NCBI GenBank assembly: GCA_026713105.1
Contig: JAPOPC010000016.1
Span: 1-64,000 of the forward strand
DNA from: Acidimicrobiaceae bacterium
GTDB lineage: Bacteria > Actinomycetota > Acidimicrobiia > Acidimicrobiales > Poriferisodalaceae
Direction of reading: 5' to 3'
Length of the DNA: 64,000 bases
The position numbers and the translations under genes are program-made. Positions 39,783 through 48,663 of this stretch are shown one piece after another. The notes under the pieces are model-generated. The model did no database searches. It had not been told where the DNA came from and was given only the letters and a program-made list of their open reading frames with translations. Numbering within the stretch: the first letter of the stretch is position 1; each line of letters opens with the position of its first letter.

Positions 39783-41165
39783 TTACTGCAAGAAACTCGA
39801 CGGCCACGAAACGTCGTCGACATCGCGTAGGCCCCAACACTCGACGGCAGCGTTGGTGTCGATCGCACATGAGAACGAACCGGCGGCGACAACGTCCAGG
39901 TAGGTGCCTTGCGGTGGCGATGCCTGTCCGTGGGAGTCGTCACCCCAGCACGCGAGTCCGCCGTCGGTACGGATCGCGCAGGAGTGAGACCGCGAAGTGC
40001 TGACCGCAACGTAGGTACCGGCTGGCGGGGACGATTCGTGACCGGTGGAATTCCAACACGCAAGTTCGCCGTTCGTGCGGATCGCGCACCAGTGATGGTC
40101 GAACGCGTCGATGGCTGTGAACGTCCCTGCGGGTGGCGATGCCTCGGCGGACCAATCGGAGCCCCAGCATGCGAGTTCTCCGTCGGTGCGGATCGCGCAC
40201 GCGTCGACGATGGCAGTCGCGACGGAGGTATAGGTTCCCTCGGGCGGCGACGGCAGTCCGGAGACCCCGCGTTCCCAGCATGTGAGCTCGCCATCGGTGT
40301 GGATCGCGCACCACAGATGGTCACCGAGGTCGATGCTCTTGTAGTTGCCTTCGAGTTCGGAAGCTTGACCGGGCCAGTGGTAACCCCAGCACGCGAGTTC
40401 GCCGTTGGTGCGAATCGCGCACGCGGTCCCGTTTCCGGCGGAAATCGCGACGTATTTCCCAATGGGAGGTGATGCCTGCCCAGAGTCGCGTCCTGCGACT
40501 AGGTCACCGTCGAGGAGCGAGCACGCGAGTTCGCCGTTGGTGCGGATCGCGCACGCATAGTCCCATCGAGCGGTGATCGCTCGGTAGCCATTGACGTCAT
40601 CTGCGGCGTCGGCATCGATGGTTGTGAATTCCGGGGAGCGTTCGGCGGCGATGTCCAACGCGAGTGCGCCTACCAGCCGAGCGGTCTCGAATCGGTCGGC
40701 CCCGCCTACTCGATGAACTCGGTGGCCGTGGAGTTTCGCGTCGGGCACGGCGGCGGCTCCCCCCACCACGTACACGTCTGGTTTCGCAGCTGCAAGCAGC
40801 GCCTTCGATACTGCGGGCATCGGGGCTCCGCGCGCTCCGGCATCTACCAGGCAGTGCGAGCCAACCACACCCGCCAGAGTCACGGCGCTGTAGATGTCGC
40901 TCTGCGCTGCGGTGTCTGACGCTGCAATCACCGCGGTCGCTCCCGCGCAGACGTCCATGCCTGATGGCCAGCGCACGTCCCCGGTGCTTGCGTGCGCTGC
41001 GCCGGCACTCACCATCATCGGCAGCAATGCAGCCGCTGCAACCACGGCTGACAGCCTGCGGAAGGTCCGAGATTTCCTCTGCCCAGATCCGCCGACGAGG
41101 CGGGTTGTGGCGGGTTCGGCAGCAGTCTCAGCAGGGCTAGAACTGTGATCCACACCAAACGGCAC
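39783..41165 (-). CDS. Surface protein: cell-wall-binding repeat 2 plus RCC1-like repeats
   Basis: 460 aa, GTG start. Residues about 28-62 look like a signal peptide (basic stretch, then LSAVVAAAALLPMMVSAG, cleavage near AHAS). Residues about 65-190 resemble cell-wall-binding repeat 2, with VYVVGGAAAVPD and HRVGGADRFETARLVG. Residues about 205-460 hold seven RCC1/BLIP-II-like blades, each with a CAIRTxGELACW-type strand and an SPPxGTYxxV turn; the paired cysteines are regularly spaced. It is probably attached to the cell wall and displays a beta-propeller for binding. TAGTCT lies 8 nt upstream of the start, consistent with leaderless transcription. Confidence 0.8.
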   Translation of the reverse strand: MPFGVDHSSSPAETAAEPATTRLVGGSGQRKSRTFRRLSAVVAAAALLPMMVSAGAAHASTGDVRWPSGMDVCAGATAVIAASDTAAQSDIYSAVTLAGVVGSHCLVDAGARGAPMPAVSKALLAAAKPDVYVVGGAAAVPDAKLHGHRVHRVGGADRFETARLVGALALDIAAERSPEFTTIDADAADDVNGYRAITARWDYACAIRTNGELACSLLDGDLVAGRDSGQASPPIGKYVAISAGNGTACAIRTNGELACWGYHWPGQASELEGNYKSIDLGDHLWCAIHTDGELTCWERGVSGLPSPPEGTYTSVATAIVDACAIRTDGELACWGSDWSAEASPPAGTFTAIDAFDHHWCAIRTNGELACWNSTGHESSPPAGTYVAVSTSRSHSCAIRTDGGLACWGDDSHGQASPPQGTYLDVVAAGSFSCAIDTNAAVECWGLRDVDDVSWPSSFLQ

Positions 41166-41173
41166 CGCGGCTC

Positions 41174-41179
41174 AGACTA
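41174..41179 (-). promoter_or_regulatory. Possible leaderless -10 box of the surface protein gene
   Basis: TAGTCT on the minus strand ends 8 nt before the GTG at 41165; no Shine-Dalgarno is seen. Confidence 0.35.
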
Positions 41180-41217
41180 ATAGCGGGCTTGTGTCGAGGG
41201 CGGCGGATCCGTTCAAT

Positions 41218-42456
41218 TCACCCCCGCGTCGGTTCGTCCGTGCCGACGACGCCGCGTTGGGTGAGGTCGGCGACCTCGTCGGCATCGAGGCCGAGTAGCT
41301 CCGACAACACCCGCTCGGTGTGCTCGCCGGCGCGCGGTGCAGGGCCGCGCACGCCCACGTCGGGGGAGTTGTGCATGCGGAACGGGGCCGCGATGGTCTC
41401 GAACTGCCCTGCTTCGGGATGATCGATGGTCTCGAAGGCGCCGGTTGCACGCACCTGCGGGTCTTGCACTGCCGACGCGGTGTCGTTGATCGGCGCCCAG
41501 ATGCACCGGTGCTCATCCAGCCGGGGCATCCAGTAACCAGACGGCTTCGACTTCAGGGTGTCCTCGATGTCGGCCACGAGGGCGCCCATCGCCCGGAATC
41601 GCTGTCGGCCGGTCTCGTAGTCGGGATTTTCGAGCAGGTCCTGGCGTTCGATGGCCTTGCAGAATCGCTCCCACGCGTTGCCCGTATCGGGCATGGTGAA
41701 ATGGATCCACCGGCCGTCAGCGCATTCGAACGCCTCGAGCATCGGGGAGAGCCCCCGGTCGCGGGGGCGTTCGGTGTTGGGGCGTCCGTCGACCAGCGAG
41801 GTCGACAGGTCGATGGCAATCGTCCATGCTGCCGTGCGCAACAGTGACGACTCCACGACTTGGCCTTCGCCCGTGACGTCTCGTGCCCGCAGCCCCGCCA
41901 TGATCGCGCCGAAGAAGGCCAGGCTCGTGGTGTGATCGCCTTGGCCTGGTCGGGCATGAGGAGGCAGCCCGCCGGGCGGGGTGGATGCCCCGTACAGCCC
42001 AGAGCGGGAGAAGAACGCGGTGACGTCGTAACCGGGCCGGTCGATCTCGTCGCCCACTTCGCCGTAGCCCGACAGCACGCCGATCACCAGGTCAGGCTTC
42101 AGCGCCAGCAGCTCGTCGGTGCTCAGACCGAAGCGTTCACGACGCTCGGGGAGCAGATTCATCACCACAACATCGGAAGCTGCGACCAGCCGCTGGGCGA
42201 TGGCCGAGCCGTCGGGGTCCTCCAGGTTGAGCTGGATCGACTGCTTGCCCCGGTTGATGAACTGGAATGCCACGTCGGGGTTGTGCGCACCTTCTGGCAG
42301 CTTCGCCTGCTTCATCAGCCCGCGAATCGGATCGCCTCCGATGGCCTCGACCTTGATGACTTCGGCCCCGAGGTCGGCCATGATCGCAGCAGCAGACGGC
42401 GCCGCAGCGAAATTTGCGAACTCAACGACGCGGATGCCGTCCAGCGGTGATGTCAT
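41218..42456 (-). CDS. CaiB/BaiF family (class III) CoA-transferase
   Basis: 412 aa from the ATG at 42456 (the long frame to 43008 runs antiparallel through the upstream gene). Family blocks: LDGIRVVEFANFAAAPSAAA, LGAEVIKVEAIGGDPIRG, FINRGKQSIQLNLEDPDG, VVMNLLPERRERFGLS, and GYDVTAFFSRSGL. The enzyme moves CoA between acyl-CoA and a free carboxylic acid such as carnitine, oxalate, formate or bile acids; the substrate is unknown. The start is 2 nt after the stop of the sucrase/ferredoxin-like gene, so they are one operon. Its C-terminus has a close relative preserved as a fragment at 37723-37803. Confidence 0.85.
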   Translation of the reverse strand: MTSPLDGIRVVEFANFAAAPSAAAIMADLGAEVIKVEAIGGDPIRGLMKQAKLPEGAHNPDVAFQFINRGKQSIQLNLEDPDGSAIAQRLVAASDVVVMNLLPERRERFGLSTDELLALKPDLVIGVLSGYGEVGDEIDRPGYDVTAFFSRSGLYGASTPPGGLPPHARPGQGDHTTSLAFFGAIMAGLRARDVTGEGQVVESSLLRTAAWTIAIDLSTSLVDGRPNTERPRDRGLSPMLEAFECADGRWIHFTMPDTGNAWERFCKAIERQDLLENPDYETGRQRFRAMGALVADIEDTLKSKPSGYWMPRLDEHRCIWAPINDTASAVQDPQVRATGAFETIDHPEAGQFETIAAPFRMHNSPDVGVRGPAPRAGEHTERVLSELLGLDADEVADLTQRGVVGTDEPTRG

Positions 42457-42458
42457 AT

Positions 42459-43541
42459 CTATGTCTCCCGGATATCGGTGACTGTGAATTCTGTCGCGGG
42501 CTTCGCCGGCAGGCCGCCGAGAGCACGGCAGCTGATCGTCGGCACGGTTCGTCCTTCCGCCACCGACACCGTCCATGCCCGGCCCGCCTCGGTTGCCACA
42601 ACCTCGACATCCCAGCCCACTGCAGACGGCCGGAAGCTCACCTTGCGTGCGAGGTCTTCGAGCGGCCAGCCGACCTGTGCGAACACCGCGCGTTCGGCGA
42701 CTTGTGCCGGTCCGGTCGGCGCCCCCCACCATCCCCGGCAGCGCGGTGCCATTGCGGCCGCATTGGCAGTCTGATCCAAGATCGTGGCGATTTCGCCGGC
42801 TTCGATGCTGGCCCACATACGGCCGTCGGGCAGCGTCATGGCAGTCGGAGCGAAGCGGTGGCCTCCGGTGTGGCTGACGCGATACACGGTGACTCGACCG
42901 CTCGCTGTCGGCGCACCGGCATATGGCTCGTTGACGTCTGCAGCCCGGTACGCGCGCATCACCGCCTCGAAGTCGGCCGCGAGGCGCGTGCCTTCGCTGC
43001 CACAGCACACGTCGTGGCTGCCTTGGGTGCAGATGAGCACGGCCCGCTCGTTTTCTGCGGATCCGAAGGAAGCAAACCCTGAACCCGCCGGTACCGGATC
43101 TGCGGGCGACTGACGCTCGAGGTGGGCGAACAGCCGGTGCAATCCGTCCGCTCCGTCAGCCTCGAAGTACGCCGATTGCGTGCCGGCACCGACGCGCCAG
43201 TGCAGCACCACCGGGATCCTGCCGGTTCGACCACGCTCATCTGGTGGCACCACGGCGAGCACCCGTGCGAATCCCACCTTCAGCTCCGTCATCGGCCTGA
43301 AGCCTTCGAGAATTCCGCTAGCAAAGACGGGCTTCGACCACGGCAGCGGAACTTCCACTAGCGCGACGGCGTCAGCGGCGATAGCGGTGCCACCGGGATC
43401 TGTGCCGATAGCTGTGGCATAGGCCGAGCAGCGGGGTGCTTCCTGGGCGGCTGGCATGAGCGTGAGCACCTCGGGCGCAAGCGCCGGAGTTCCTGCCGGC
43501 GGGGCCTTTGGGGGCGTATCGCCGTCGGGCACCGATGCCAT
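42459..43541 (-). CDS. Sucrase/ferredoxin-like family protein
   Basis: 360 aa. It matches the sucraseferredoxin-like family of thioredoxin-fold ferredoxin-type proteins. Residues about 36-40 hold APRCSAYA, the centre has CTQGSHDVCCGSEGTRLA with clustered cysteines, and HTGGHRFAPTAM supplies the His/Arg pair that these proteins use as iron-sulfur ligands. A C-terminal domain of about 100 residues follows. Physiological role is uncertain, probably electron transfer. The minus-strand -10 TATGCT 6 nt before the ATG suggests a leaderless mRNA that continues into the CoA-transferase gene. Confidence 0.8.
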   Translation of the reverse strand: MASVPDGDTPPKAPPAGTPALAPEVLTLMPAAQEAPRCSAYATAIGTDPGGTAIAADAVALVEVPLPWSKPVFASGILEGFRPMTELKVGFARVLAVVPPDERGRTGRIPVVLHWRVGAGTQSAYFEADGADGLHRLFAHLERQSPADPVPAGSGFASFGSAENERAVLICTQGSHDVCCGSEGTRLAADFEAVMRAYRAADVNEPYAGAPTASGRVTVYRVSHTGGHRFAPTAMTLPDGRMWASIEAGEIATILDQTANAAAMAPRCRGWWGAPTGPAQVAERAVFAQVGWPLEDLARKVSFRPSAVGWDVEVVATEAGRAWTVSVAEGRTVPTISCRALGGLPAKPATEFTVTDIRET

Positions 43542-43547
43542 CGGGCC

Positions 43548-43553
43548 AGCATA
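43548..43553 (-). promoter_or_regulatory. -10 box of a leaderless promoter (sucrase/ferredoxin-like operon)
   Basis: TATGCT on the minus strand with 6 nt to the ATG at 43541 and no Shine-Dalgarno. Confidence 0.6.
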
Positions 43554-43661
43554 GGAAGCCCGTCGCGGCCGGGTCGGATGAGCGATCGCTGCCCCGGAGA
43601 TGCGCGGCGCAGTCGAGGAACCTGTCGGAGGTCGCGGCTATGGCCTGTCGCGCGCCCGCGG

Positions 43662-43667
43662 TAGTTT
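43662..43667 (+). promoter_or_regulatory. -10 box of a leaderless promoter (glutamate-synthase-like gene)
   Basis: TAGTTT with 7 nt to the GTG at 43675 and no Shine-Dalgarno. It decides the start codon, since the open frame extends 25 codons further upstream. Confidence 0.6.
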
Positions 43668-43674
43668 CGGGAAC

Positions 43675-45258
43675 GTGCCGTGGTGGTTGTGGGGGTTGAT
43701 CATCGTCGGGGCATTTCTGGTGTTCGTGTTCATTCACGACAGCGTCCAAAAGCGCCACTCGATTCTGCGCACCTATCCGGTCATCGGCCATCTGCGGTTC
43801 TTGTTGGAGAAGATCGGCCCTGAGCTGCGGCAGTACATCGTCGCTCACAACGAGGAGGAGCGGCCCTTCAACCGGGATGAGCGTCGCTGGGTGTATTCGA
43901 CCGCCAAGCAGCAGAACACGTACTTCGGATTCGGCACCGACGACGAGATTGACAAGCCGGGTCACATCACGTTTCGCCACAGCCCGTTCCCGCTGGGGCG
44001 CGATGTGCCGCCCGAAGCGCCGATCCCGTGCGGCAAGATCATGGGTGCCTGGCGGGACCGGGCCAATGCGTTCCGGCCGGCTTCCATTGTCAACATCTCG
44101 GCTATGAGCTACGGATCGCTGTCGGGCCCCGCCATCGCGGCGCTGAACCGCGGGGCGAAGATGGCTGGCTGCATGCACAACACCGGCGAAGGCGGAGTGT
44201 CGGAATATCACCGCAACGGCGGTGACTTGGTGTTCCAGATGGGCACCGGCTACTTCGGCTGCCGCAATCTTGACGGCACGTTCTCGATGGACCGCTTGCT
44301 GGAGACGATCGATTCGGCGCCGGTCCGCTCCATCGAGGTGAAGCTGTCCCAGGGCGCAAAGCCGGGCGTCGGCGGTTTGTTGCCTGCGGCGAAGGTGAGC
44401 CCCGAGATCGCGGCAGCACGCGGCGTCCCGGTCGGCGAGGCCGTGGTGAGCCCCAGCCGCCACTCGGCATTCGGCTCGGTGCATGAGCTCGTGGACTTCG
44501 TGGAGGAAGTGGCAGGAGCGACCGGCCTCCCGGTTGGGATCAAGTCGGCAGTAGGCCAAGAGGTGTTCTGGACCGAGCTCGCGGAGCACATGGCCGAGAC
44601 CCGCCGCGGTCCGGACTTTGTGACCGTCGACGGCGCAGAGGGGGGCACCGGGGCGGGGCCGCTCGTCTTCACCGATCATGTGGCGCTGCCGTTCTGGCGG
44701 GCATTCGGCGTCGTGCATCGGGCGTTCGGCGAGGCCGGCCTCACCGATGACATCGTGATGATCGGCTCGGCCAAGCTCGGCTTTCCGGCCCCTGCCGCGC
44801 TGGCCTTCAACATCGGCGTCGACATGATCGGCGTAGCACGCGAGCCCATGATGGCCATCGGCTGCATCCAGGCTCAGCGCTGCCATACCGACCACTGCCC
44901 GACCGGTGTGGCCACCCAGAACAAATGGCTCTCGCGAGGGCTCGATCCGACGAACAAGAGCGTCCGGTTGGCCAACTACATCATCGGTCTGCGCAAGGAG
45001 CTCTTCCGCCTCGCCGATGCATGCGGGGTGGAGCATCCCGGACTGATCGGGGCCGACAACGTGAACGTGATCAGCCCGTTCGGCGATCTTGTGCCGGCTC
45101 ATCACGCGTTCGGAGTGCACCGGGAGCGGACCCACAGCCCGGCTCGCATTTCGGGACTTCGGCAAGCCGTGGGTGCCGATGGGGAGGCCGACGCGCCGCA
45201 ACACTCCGAGCCACTGGCAGAATCGTCCACGACGGAGTCCCTCACATCGTCGTCGTAG
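43675..45258 (+). CDS. Membrane-anchored FMN-binding glutamate synthase family protein
   Basis: 527 aa from the GTG at 43675. An N-terminal TM segment (WWLWGLIIVGAFLVFVFIH) is followed by a glutamate-synthase-type TIM barrel: SAMSYGSLSGPAIAALNRGA, MHNTGEGGVSEYHRNGGDL, VKLSQGAKPGVGGLLPAAK, SAVGQEVFWTEL, GAEGGTGAGPLVFTDHV, then CHTDHCPTGVATQN with iron-sulfur-ligand-like cysteines. No amidotransferase domain is present, so it is not a complete glutamate synthase. Relatives lacking that domain are thought to act as FMN oxidoreductases with unknown donors. It is divergent from the sucrase/ferredoxin-like operon. Confidence 0.85.
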   Translation: MPWWLWGLIIVGAFLVFVFIHDSVQKRHSILRTYPVIGHLRFLLEKIGPELRQYIVAHNEEERPFNRDERRWVYSTAKQQNTYFGFGTDDEIDKPGHITFRHSPFPLGRDVPPEAPIPCGKIMGAWRDRANAFRPASIVNISAMSYGSLSGPAIAALNRGAKMAGCMHNTGEGGVSEYHRNGGDLVFQMGTGYFGCRNLDGTFSMDRLLETIDSAPVRSIEVKLSQGAKPGVGGLLPAAKVSPEIAAARGVPVGEAVVSPSRHSAFGSVHELVDFVEEVAGATGLPVGIKSAVGQEVFWTELAEHMAETRRGPDFVTVDGAEGGTGAGPLVFTDHVALPFWRAFGVVHRAFGEAGLTDDIVMIGSAKLGFPAPAALAFNIGVDMIGVAREPMMAIGCIQAQRCHTDHCPTGVATQNKWLSRGLDPTNKSVRLANYIIGLRKELFRLADACGVEHPGLIGADNVNVISPFGDLVPAHHAFGVHRERTHSPARISGLRQAVGADGEADAPQHSEPLAESSTTESLTSSS

Positions 45259-45299
45259 CCGTGGCACCAAGGGCGTAGCGGCAGACAGGGAACGACCCA

Positions 45300-46133
45300 A
45301 TGAGCGAAGCACAGGCCCACATCGCCTCCGATCGCATCACAGCTGAGCACAAGGCTGCCTTCGCTGCCGATGGCGTCGTGAAGGTCGCCGGGGCAGTGTC
45401 CGGCGATTGGATCGACCGGGTGCTCGAGGTCGCCGACCAGCAACTGCGCGATCCCGGCAAGTGGGTGTCGGACACCAACCCGGGCGCGCCCGAGAACCGG
45501 CTGTTCACGAGCCGCTACCGGTGGGAAGAGGATCCGGTCATCGGAGACTTCGTGCGCAACTCGGGCATGGCGCAGATGGCCGCGGCGCTGATGGATTCAC
45601 ATACGGCCCGCTTCTACTTCGACCACCTGCTCATCAAGGAACCGTTCACAGCCAACCCGACACCGTGGCATCAGGACATCCCCTACTGGCCCTTCCTGGG
45701 CAAGCAGATCTGCTCGGCTTGGGTGGCGATGACCCCGGTGACGGTGGCAGAGAGCTCGCTCGAGTTCGTGCGCGGCTCGCACAGCTGGGACGCCTACTAC
45801 GCGCCCGAATCCTTCGACGGAAAGAAGGGCTTCATGGCCGAGTTCGACGGCGAGAAGATGCCCGACGTCGAGGCCAACCGGGCCGACTACGACATCGTGG
45901 GCTTCGACGTCGAACCCGGCGACGCGCTGTTCTTCTCCTCGTGGATCATCCACGGCTCGCCAGGCAATGCCGGCGACCATCGGCGTGTGGCGCTGTCCAC
46001 CCGATGGCTGGGCGACGACGCTGTCTGGTACCCCCATGCCGGCTGCGATCCCATCGTCTCCGACGACGACACCGTTGCTGTTGCCGGTGAGTACCCAGCC
46101 GACGACCACAGGTTCCCGCTCGTCGCCGCATGA
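45300..46133 (+). CDS. Phytanoyl-CoA dioxygenase (PhyH) family protein
   Basis: 277 aa. Fe(II)/2-oxoglutarate dioxygenase of the PhyH family. The HxD half of the metal triad is in TPWHQDIPYWPF, the distal His is in SWIIHGSPGNAG, and the 2-oxoglutarate-binding Arg is in HRRVALSTRWLGDDA. Members hydroxylate lipids, ectoine, quorum-type molecules or small acids; substrate unassigned. ACAGGGA lies about 11 nt before the ATG. It follows the glutamate-synthase-like gene by 41 nt and may be cotranscribed. Confidence 0.85.
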   Translation: MSEAQAHIASDRITAEHKAAFAADGVVKVAGAVSGDWIDRVLEVADQQLRDPGKWVSDTNPGAPENRLFTSRYRWEEDPVIGDFVRNSGMAQMAAALMDSHTARFYFDHLLIKEPFTANPTPWHQDIPYWPFLGKQICSAWVAMTPVTVAESSLEFVRGSHSWDAYYAPESFDGKKGFMAEFDGEKMPDVEANRADYDIVGFDVEPGDALFFSSWIIHGSPGNAGDHRRVALSTRWLGDDAVWYPHAGCDPIVSDDDTVAVAGEYPADDHRFPLVAA

Positions 46134-46165
46134 GAGCTATGGCCCATGGCCGTCCCCGGCAGGAG

Positions 46166-46171
46166 TAGCTT
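46166..46171 (+). promoter_or_regulatory. -10 box of a leaderless promoter (DUF4389 gene)
   Basis: TAGCTT, then 7 nt (CGGGACC), then the ATG at 46179; no Shine-Dalgarno. Confidence 0.55.
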
Positions 46172-46178
46172 CGGGACC

Positions 46179-46763
46179 ATGGCCTACCCAGCATCCCTCG
46201 TCGTGGACACCCCCGAGCGCGTCGCCAACTGGCGTCCATTGCTCCAGTGGCTGCTGGCGTTGCCGCATTGGATCATTGTCAACGTTCTCGGGTATGTGTC
46301 CACCGCCATCAGCTTCATCTCGTGGTTCGCGATCCTGTTCACGGGTCGCCTGCCTGCCGGGCTGGCGAACTTTCAGATCATGTACTTGCGCTACAGCGCC
46401 CGTCTCATGGCTTACGCAGGCTTCCTGCACAGCAGTTACCCGCCCTTTGCTTTCGACATGACCGCTGATGATCCCGGCGGCACGCCGGTGTCGATGAACG
46501 TTCAGCCTCAACTGGACGGCCGCAACCGCTTGACCACGTTGATCCGGCTGATCATGGCGATACCGGCGATCGTGTTCGCCGTGATCGTCGGCATCATCTC
46601 GTTCGTAGTGCACCTGCTGGGTTTCTTCGCGGTGCTGTTCACTGGCCGCTGGCCCGCGGGCTTACGAGGCTTCATTGTGTCGGTCATGGGCGTGGATCTG
46701 CGGCTCAATGCGTACATGGGCCTGCTGACCGACGAGTACCCACCGTTCAGCCTCGACGCCTGA
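46179..46763 (+). CDS. DUF4389 membrane protein
   Basis: 194 aa. Two related halves, each with a hydrophobic hairpin and the motif LFTGRxPAGL: LLQWLLALPHWIIVNVLGYV to AILFTGRLPAGLANFQIMYL, and LIRLIMAIPAIVFAVIVGII to VLFTGRWPAGLRGFIVSVM. Each half ends in DEYPPFSLD or SSYPPFAFD. This duplicated pattern is the DUF4389 family, widespread in actinobacteria and without a known biochemical role. It appears to be a single-gene unit with its own leaderless promoter. Confidence 0.85.
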   Translation: MAYPASLVVDTPERVANWRPLLQWLLALPHWIIVNVLGYVSTAISFISWFAILFTGRLPAGLANFQIMYLRYSARLMAYAGFLHSSYPPFAFDMTADDPGGTPVSMNVQPQLDGRNRLTTLIRLIMAIPAIVFAVIVGIISFVVHLLGFFAVLFTGRWPAGLRGFIVSVMGVDLRLNAYMGLLTDEYPPFSLDA

Positions 46764-46903
46764 ACTGTTAGCCATACGGCTGAAAGCGACTGCGCTGAGC
46801 GCGCCGCAGCGCGTCTCGCCGGGCGGTTGCCGGGTGCGCGCCCGCTTCGCCTGAGCGGGTCCTGCTGGGCCGTTGCCGCTGCCGCAGGGCTACCGTGCGG
46901 GCG

Positions 46904-46927
46904 ATGAGCGACGCTAAGGGTGTGTGA
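46904..46927 (+). CDS. Seven-codon leader ORF before the ThDP enzyme
   Basis: ATG AGC GAC GCT AAG GGT GTG TGA lies 7 nt after the -10-like TACCGT (46891-46896) and ends in a GTGA overlap with the GTG of the next gene. It would make the mRNA leaderless with a tiny ORF feeding ribosomes to the main gene. It lacks the Leu/Val/Ile runs of classical attenuator peptides. Confidence 0.35.
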   Translation: MSDAKGV

Positions 46928-48648
46928 CAGCGATGAGTGAGATGACCGGCGGCGAGGCCGTTGCAGCGACGTTGGCGCGCCTGGGTGTGCGACATGTGTT
47001 CGGGATCGTCAGCGTGCACAACCTGCCGATCTACGAGGCGCTGTCGGTGCGCGACGACATCGAGGTAGTGAAGGTCCGCCACGAGCAAGCCGCCGCGCAT
47101 GCCGCCGACGCCTACTACCGGGCCACAGGGGAGATGGGGGTGCTGCTCACGTCCACCGGCCCTGGTGCAGCCAACGCGGTGGCGGGCCTGTACGAGGCGT
47201 CGTTCACGAGCTCGGCTGTGCTGATGGTGACCGGGCAGACCGAGTCGCGCTTCTACGGCAAGGGCAAGGGTTTCCTGCACGAGAACGACCAGCAGGTCGA
47301 CATGCTGCGAACGGTGTGCCGCAGCGTGGCATCGGTGCGGCATCCCAGCGAGATCTCGGCCGAGATCGCCCGGGTCGCCGACGATGTGCGCACCGGCCGG
47401 CCACAGCCCGGCGCCGTGGAGATTCCGATTGACTTCCAGTACGCCAAGGTCGGCAGCGAGCCGAGCGCGGGTTCGCCCGATGCCGCCCGCGTCGGCGAGG
47501 CACCCATTGCGGGCTCGCCCGACGTGCCCCGGCTGCGCCCCGATGCTGCGCTGCTTGACGACGCGGCCGAGCGTTTGGCGAGCGCGCAGCGACCCCTCAT
47601 CTGGGCGGGCGGCGGTGTCGTGAGCGCCGATGCCTCGGCCGAGCTCACGGCCCTGGCCGAGCGACTGGGTGCTCCCGTGGTGACCACTATCGAGGGTCGC
47701 AGTGCTTTGAGCGAGCTGCACCCGCTGTCGCTGGGGTTCCGCTCAGACCGGCCGCAAATGGCGGAAGTGTTCGCCGAAGCCGACCTGCTGCTGGCGGTAG
47801 GCACACGATTCCAGAATTACGCCACTCGGGTCTGGGCGCTGCGCTTGCCTGAGGAGCTGATCCACCTCGATGTCGATCCCGGTGTGATCGGCCTGAACTA
47901 CCCAGCGTCGGTCGCCGTCGTCGGGGATGCGAAGCTCAGTCTCGCCGGACTGCTGGAGCGGCTGGGCGACAGCAGTCCCACGATCGACGACGGCTACGTG
48001 GAGCGGGCCCGCAAGCATCGTGCGGCCGACATCGAGGCGATGCGCGAAGAGATCGGCCCCGATCACGCAGCCATCTGCGATGCGATTCGCCGCATCCTGC
48101 CCGACGAGGCGCGCATCGTGCGCGACACCACGGTGCCCGGCTACATGTGGGGCAACCGGCTGCTGCCGATCGTGGCACCGCGTACGTCGATCCGGGCCGC
48201 GAATGCTGCCATCGGTCCCGGCGTCCCGATGGCGGTCGGTGCGTCGTTAGCCAGCGGCCAGCCGACGGTGGTGATCCAGGGCGACGGCGGCCTGATGCTG
48301 TCGATCGGCGAGATCTCGACGCTCGCCGAGCATGGCCTGCCGGTGATCGTGTGCGTCTTCAACGACGGCGGCTATGGGGTGCTGCGCATCATTCAGGACG
48401 CGCTCTGGGACGAACACCACGGCACCGAGATCGGCGGCATCGACTTCGTCGGCGTCGCAGAGGCAATGGGCGTGCCCGCCCAGCATGTGGCGAGCGCCGC
48501 TGAGTTCGAAGAAGCGTTCAGCCAGGCGGTTGCCCGCGCCAGCGGGGAGACCGGCCCCGTGGGACCGACGCTCATCGACATCGATCTCACCGCGCTCATC
48601 CCGATCACCTTCCCGCTGCCTGCGCACCAGCGCCGCCGCGAGAACTGA
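46924..48648 (+). CDS. Thiamine diphosphate enzyme, acetolactate synthase-like
   Basis: 574 aa from the GTG at 46924 (an ATG at 46933 is the alternative). Three ThDP-enzyme domains: the N-terminal Pyr domain with VKVRHEQAAAHAADAYYRA, whose Glu activates ThDP, and LTSTGPGAANAVAGL; a central domain (RPLIWAGGGVVSADAS); and the C-terminal PP domain with VIQGDGGLMLSIGEISTL to CVFNDGGYGVL, the GDG...N Mg-ThDP motif. Related proteins include acetolactate synthase, benzoylformate decarboxylase and oxalyl-CoA decarboxylase. With no ilvN or ilvC adjacent, a catabolic decarboxylase is as likely as branched-chain amino acid synthesis. Confidence 0.85.
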   Translation: MTAMSEMTGGEAVAATLARLGVRHVFGIVSVHNLPIYEALSVRDDIEVVKVRHEQAAAHAADAYYRATGEMGVLLTSTGPGAANAVAGLYEASFTSSAVLMVTGQTESRFYGKGKGFLHENDQQVDMLRTVCRSVASVRHPSEISAEIARVADDVRTGRPQPGAVEIPIDFQYAKVGSEPSAGSPDAARVGEAPIAGSPDVPRLRPDAALLDDAAERLASAQRPLIWAGGGVVSADASAELTALAERLGAPVVTTIEGRSALSELHPLSLGFRSDRPQMAEVFAEADLLLAVGTRFQNYATRVWALRLPEELIHLDVDPGVIGLNYPASVAVVGDAKLSLAGLLERLGDSSPTIDDGYVERARKHRAADIEAMREEIGPDHAAICDAIRRILPDEARIVRDTTVPGYMWGNRLLPIVAPRTSIRAANAAIGPGVPMAVGASLASGQPTVVIQGDGGLMLSIGEISTLAEHGLPVIVCVFNDGGYGVLRIIQDALWDEHHGTEIGGIDFVGVAEAMGVPAQHVASAAEFEEAFSQAVARASGETGPVGPTLIDIDLTALIPITFPLPAHQRRREN

Positions 48649-48663
48649 GCTACCTCCAGCGAC

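Noticed and set aside
39900-40600. Regular repeats resembling a CRISPR array
   Set aside because: The repeats are in frame, encode RCC1-like blades with substitutions, and have no uniform direct repeat or unique spacers.
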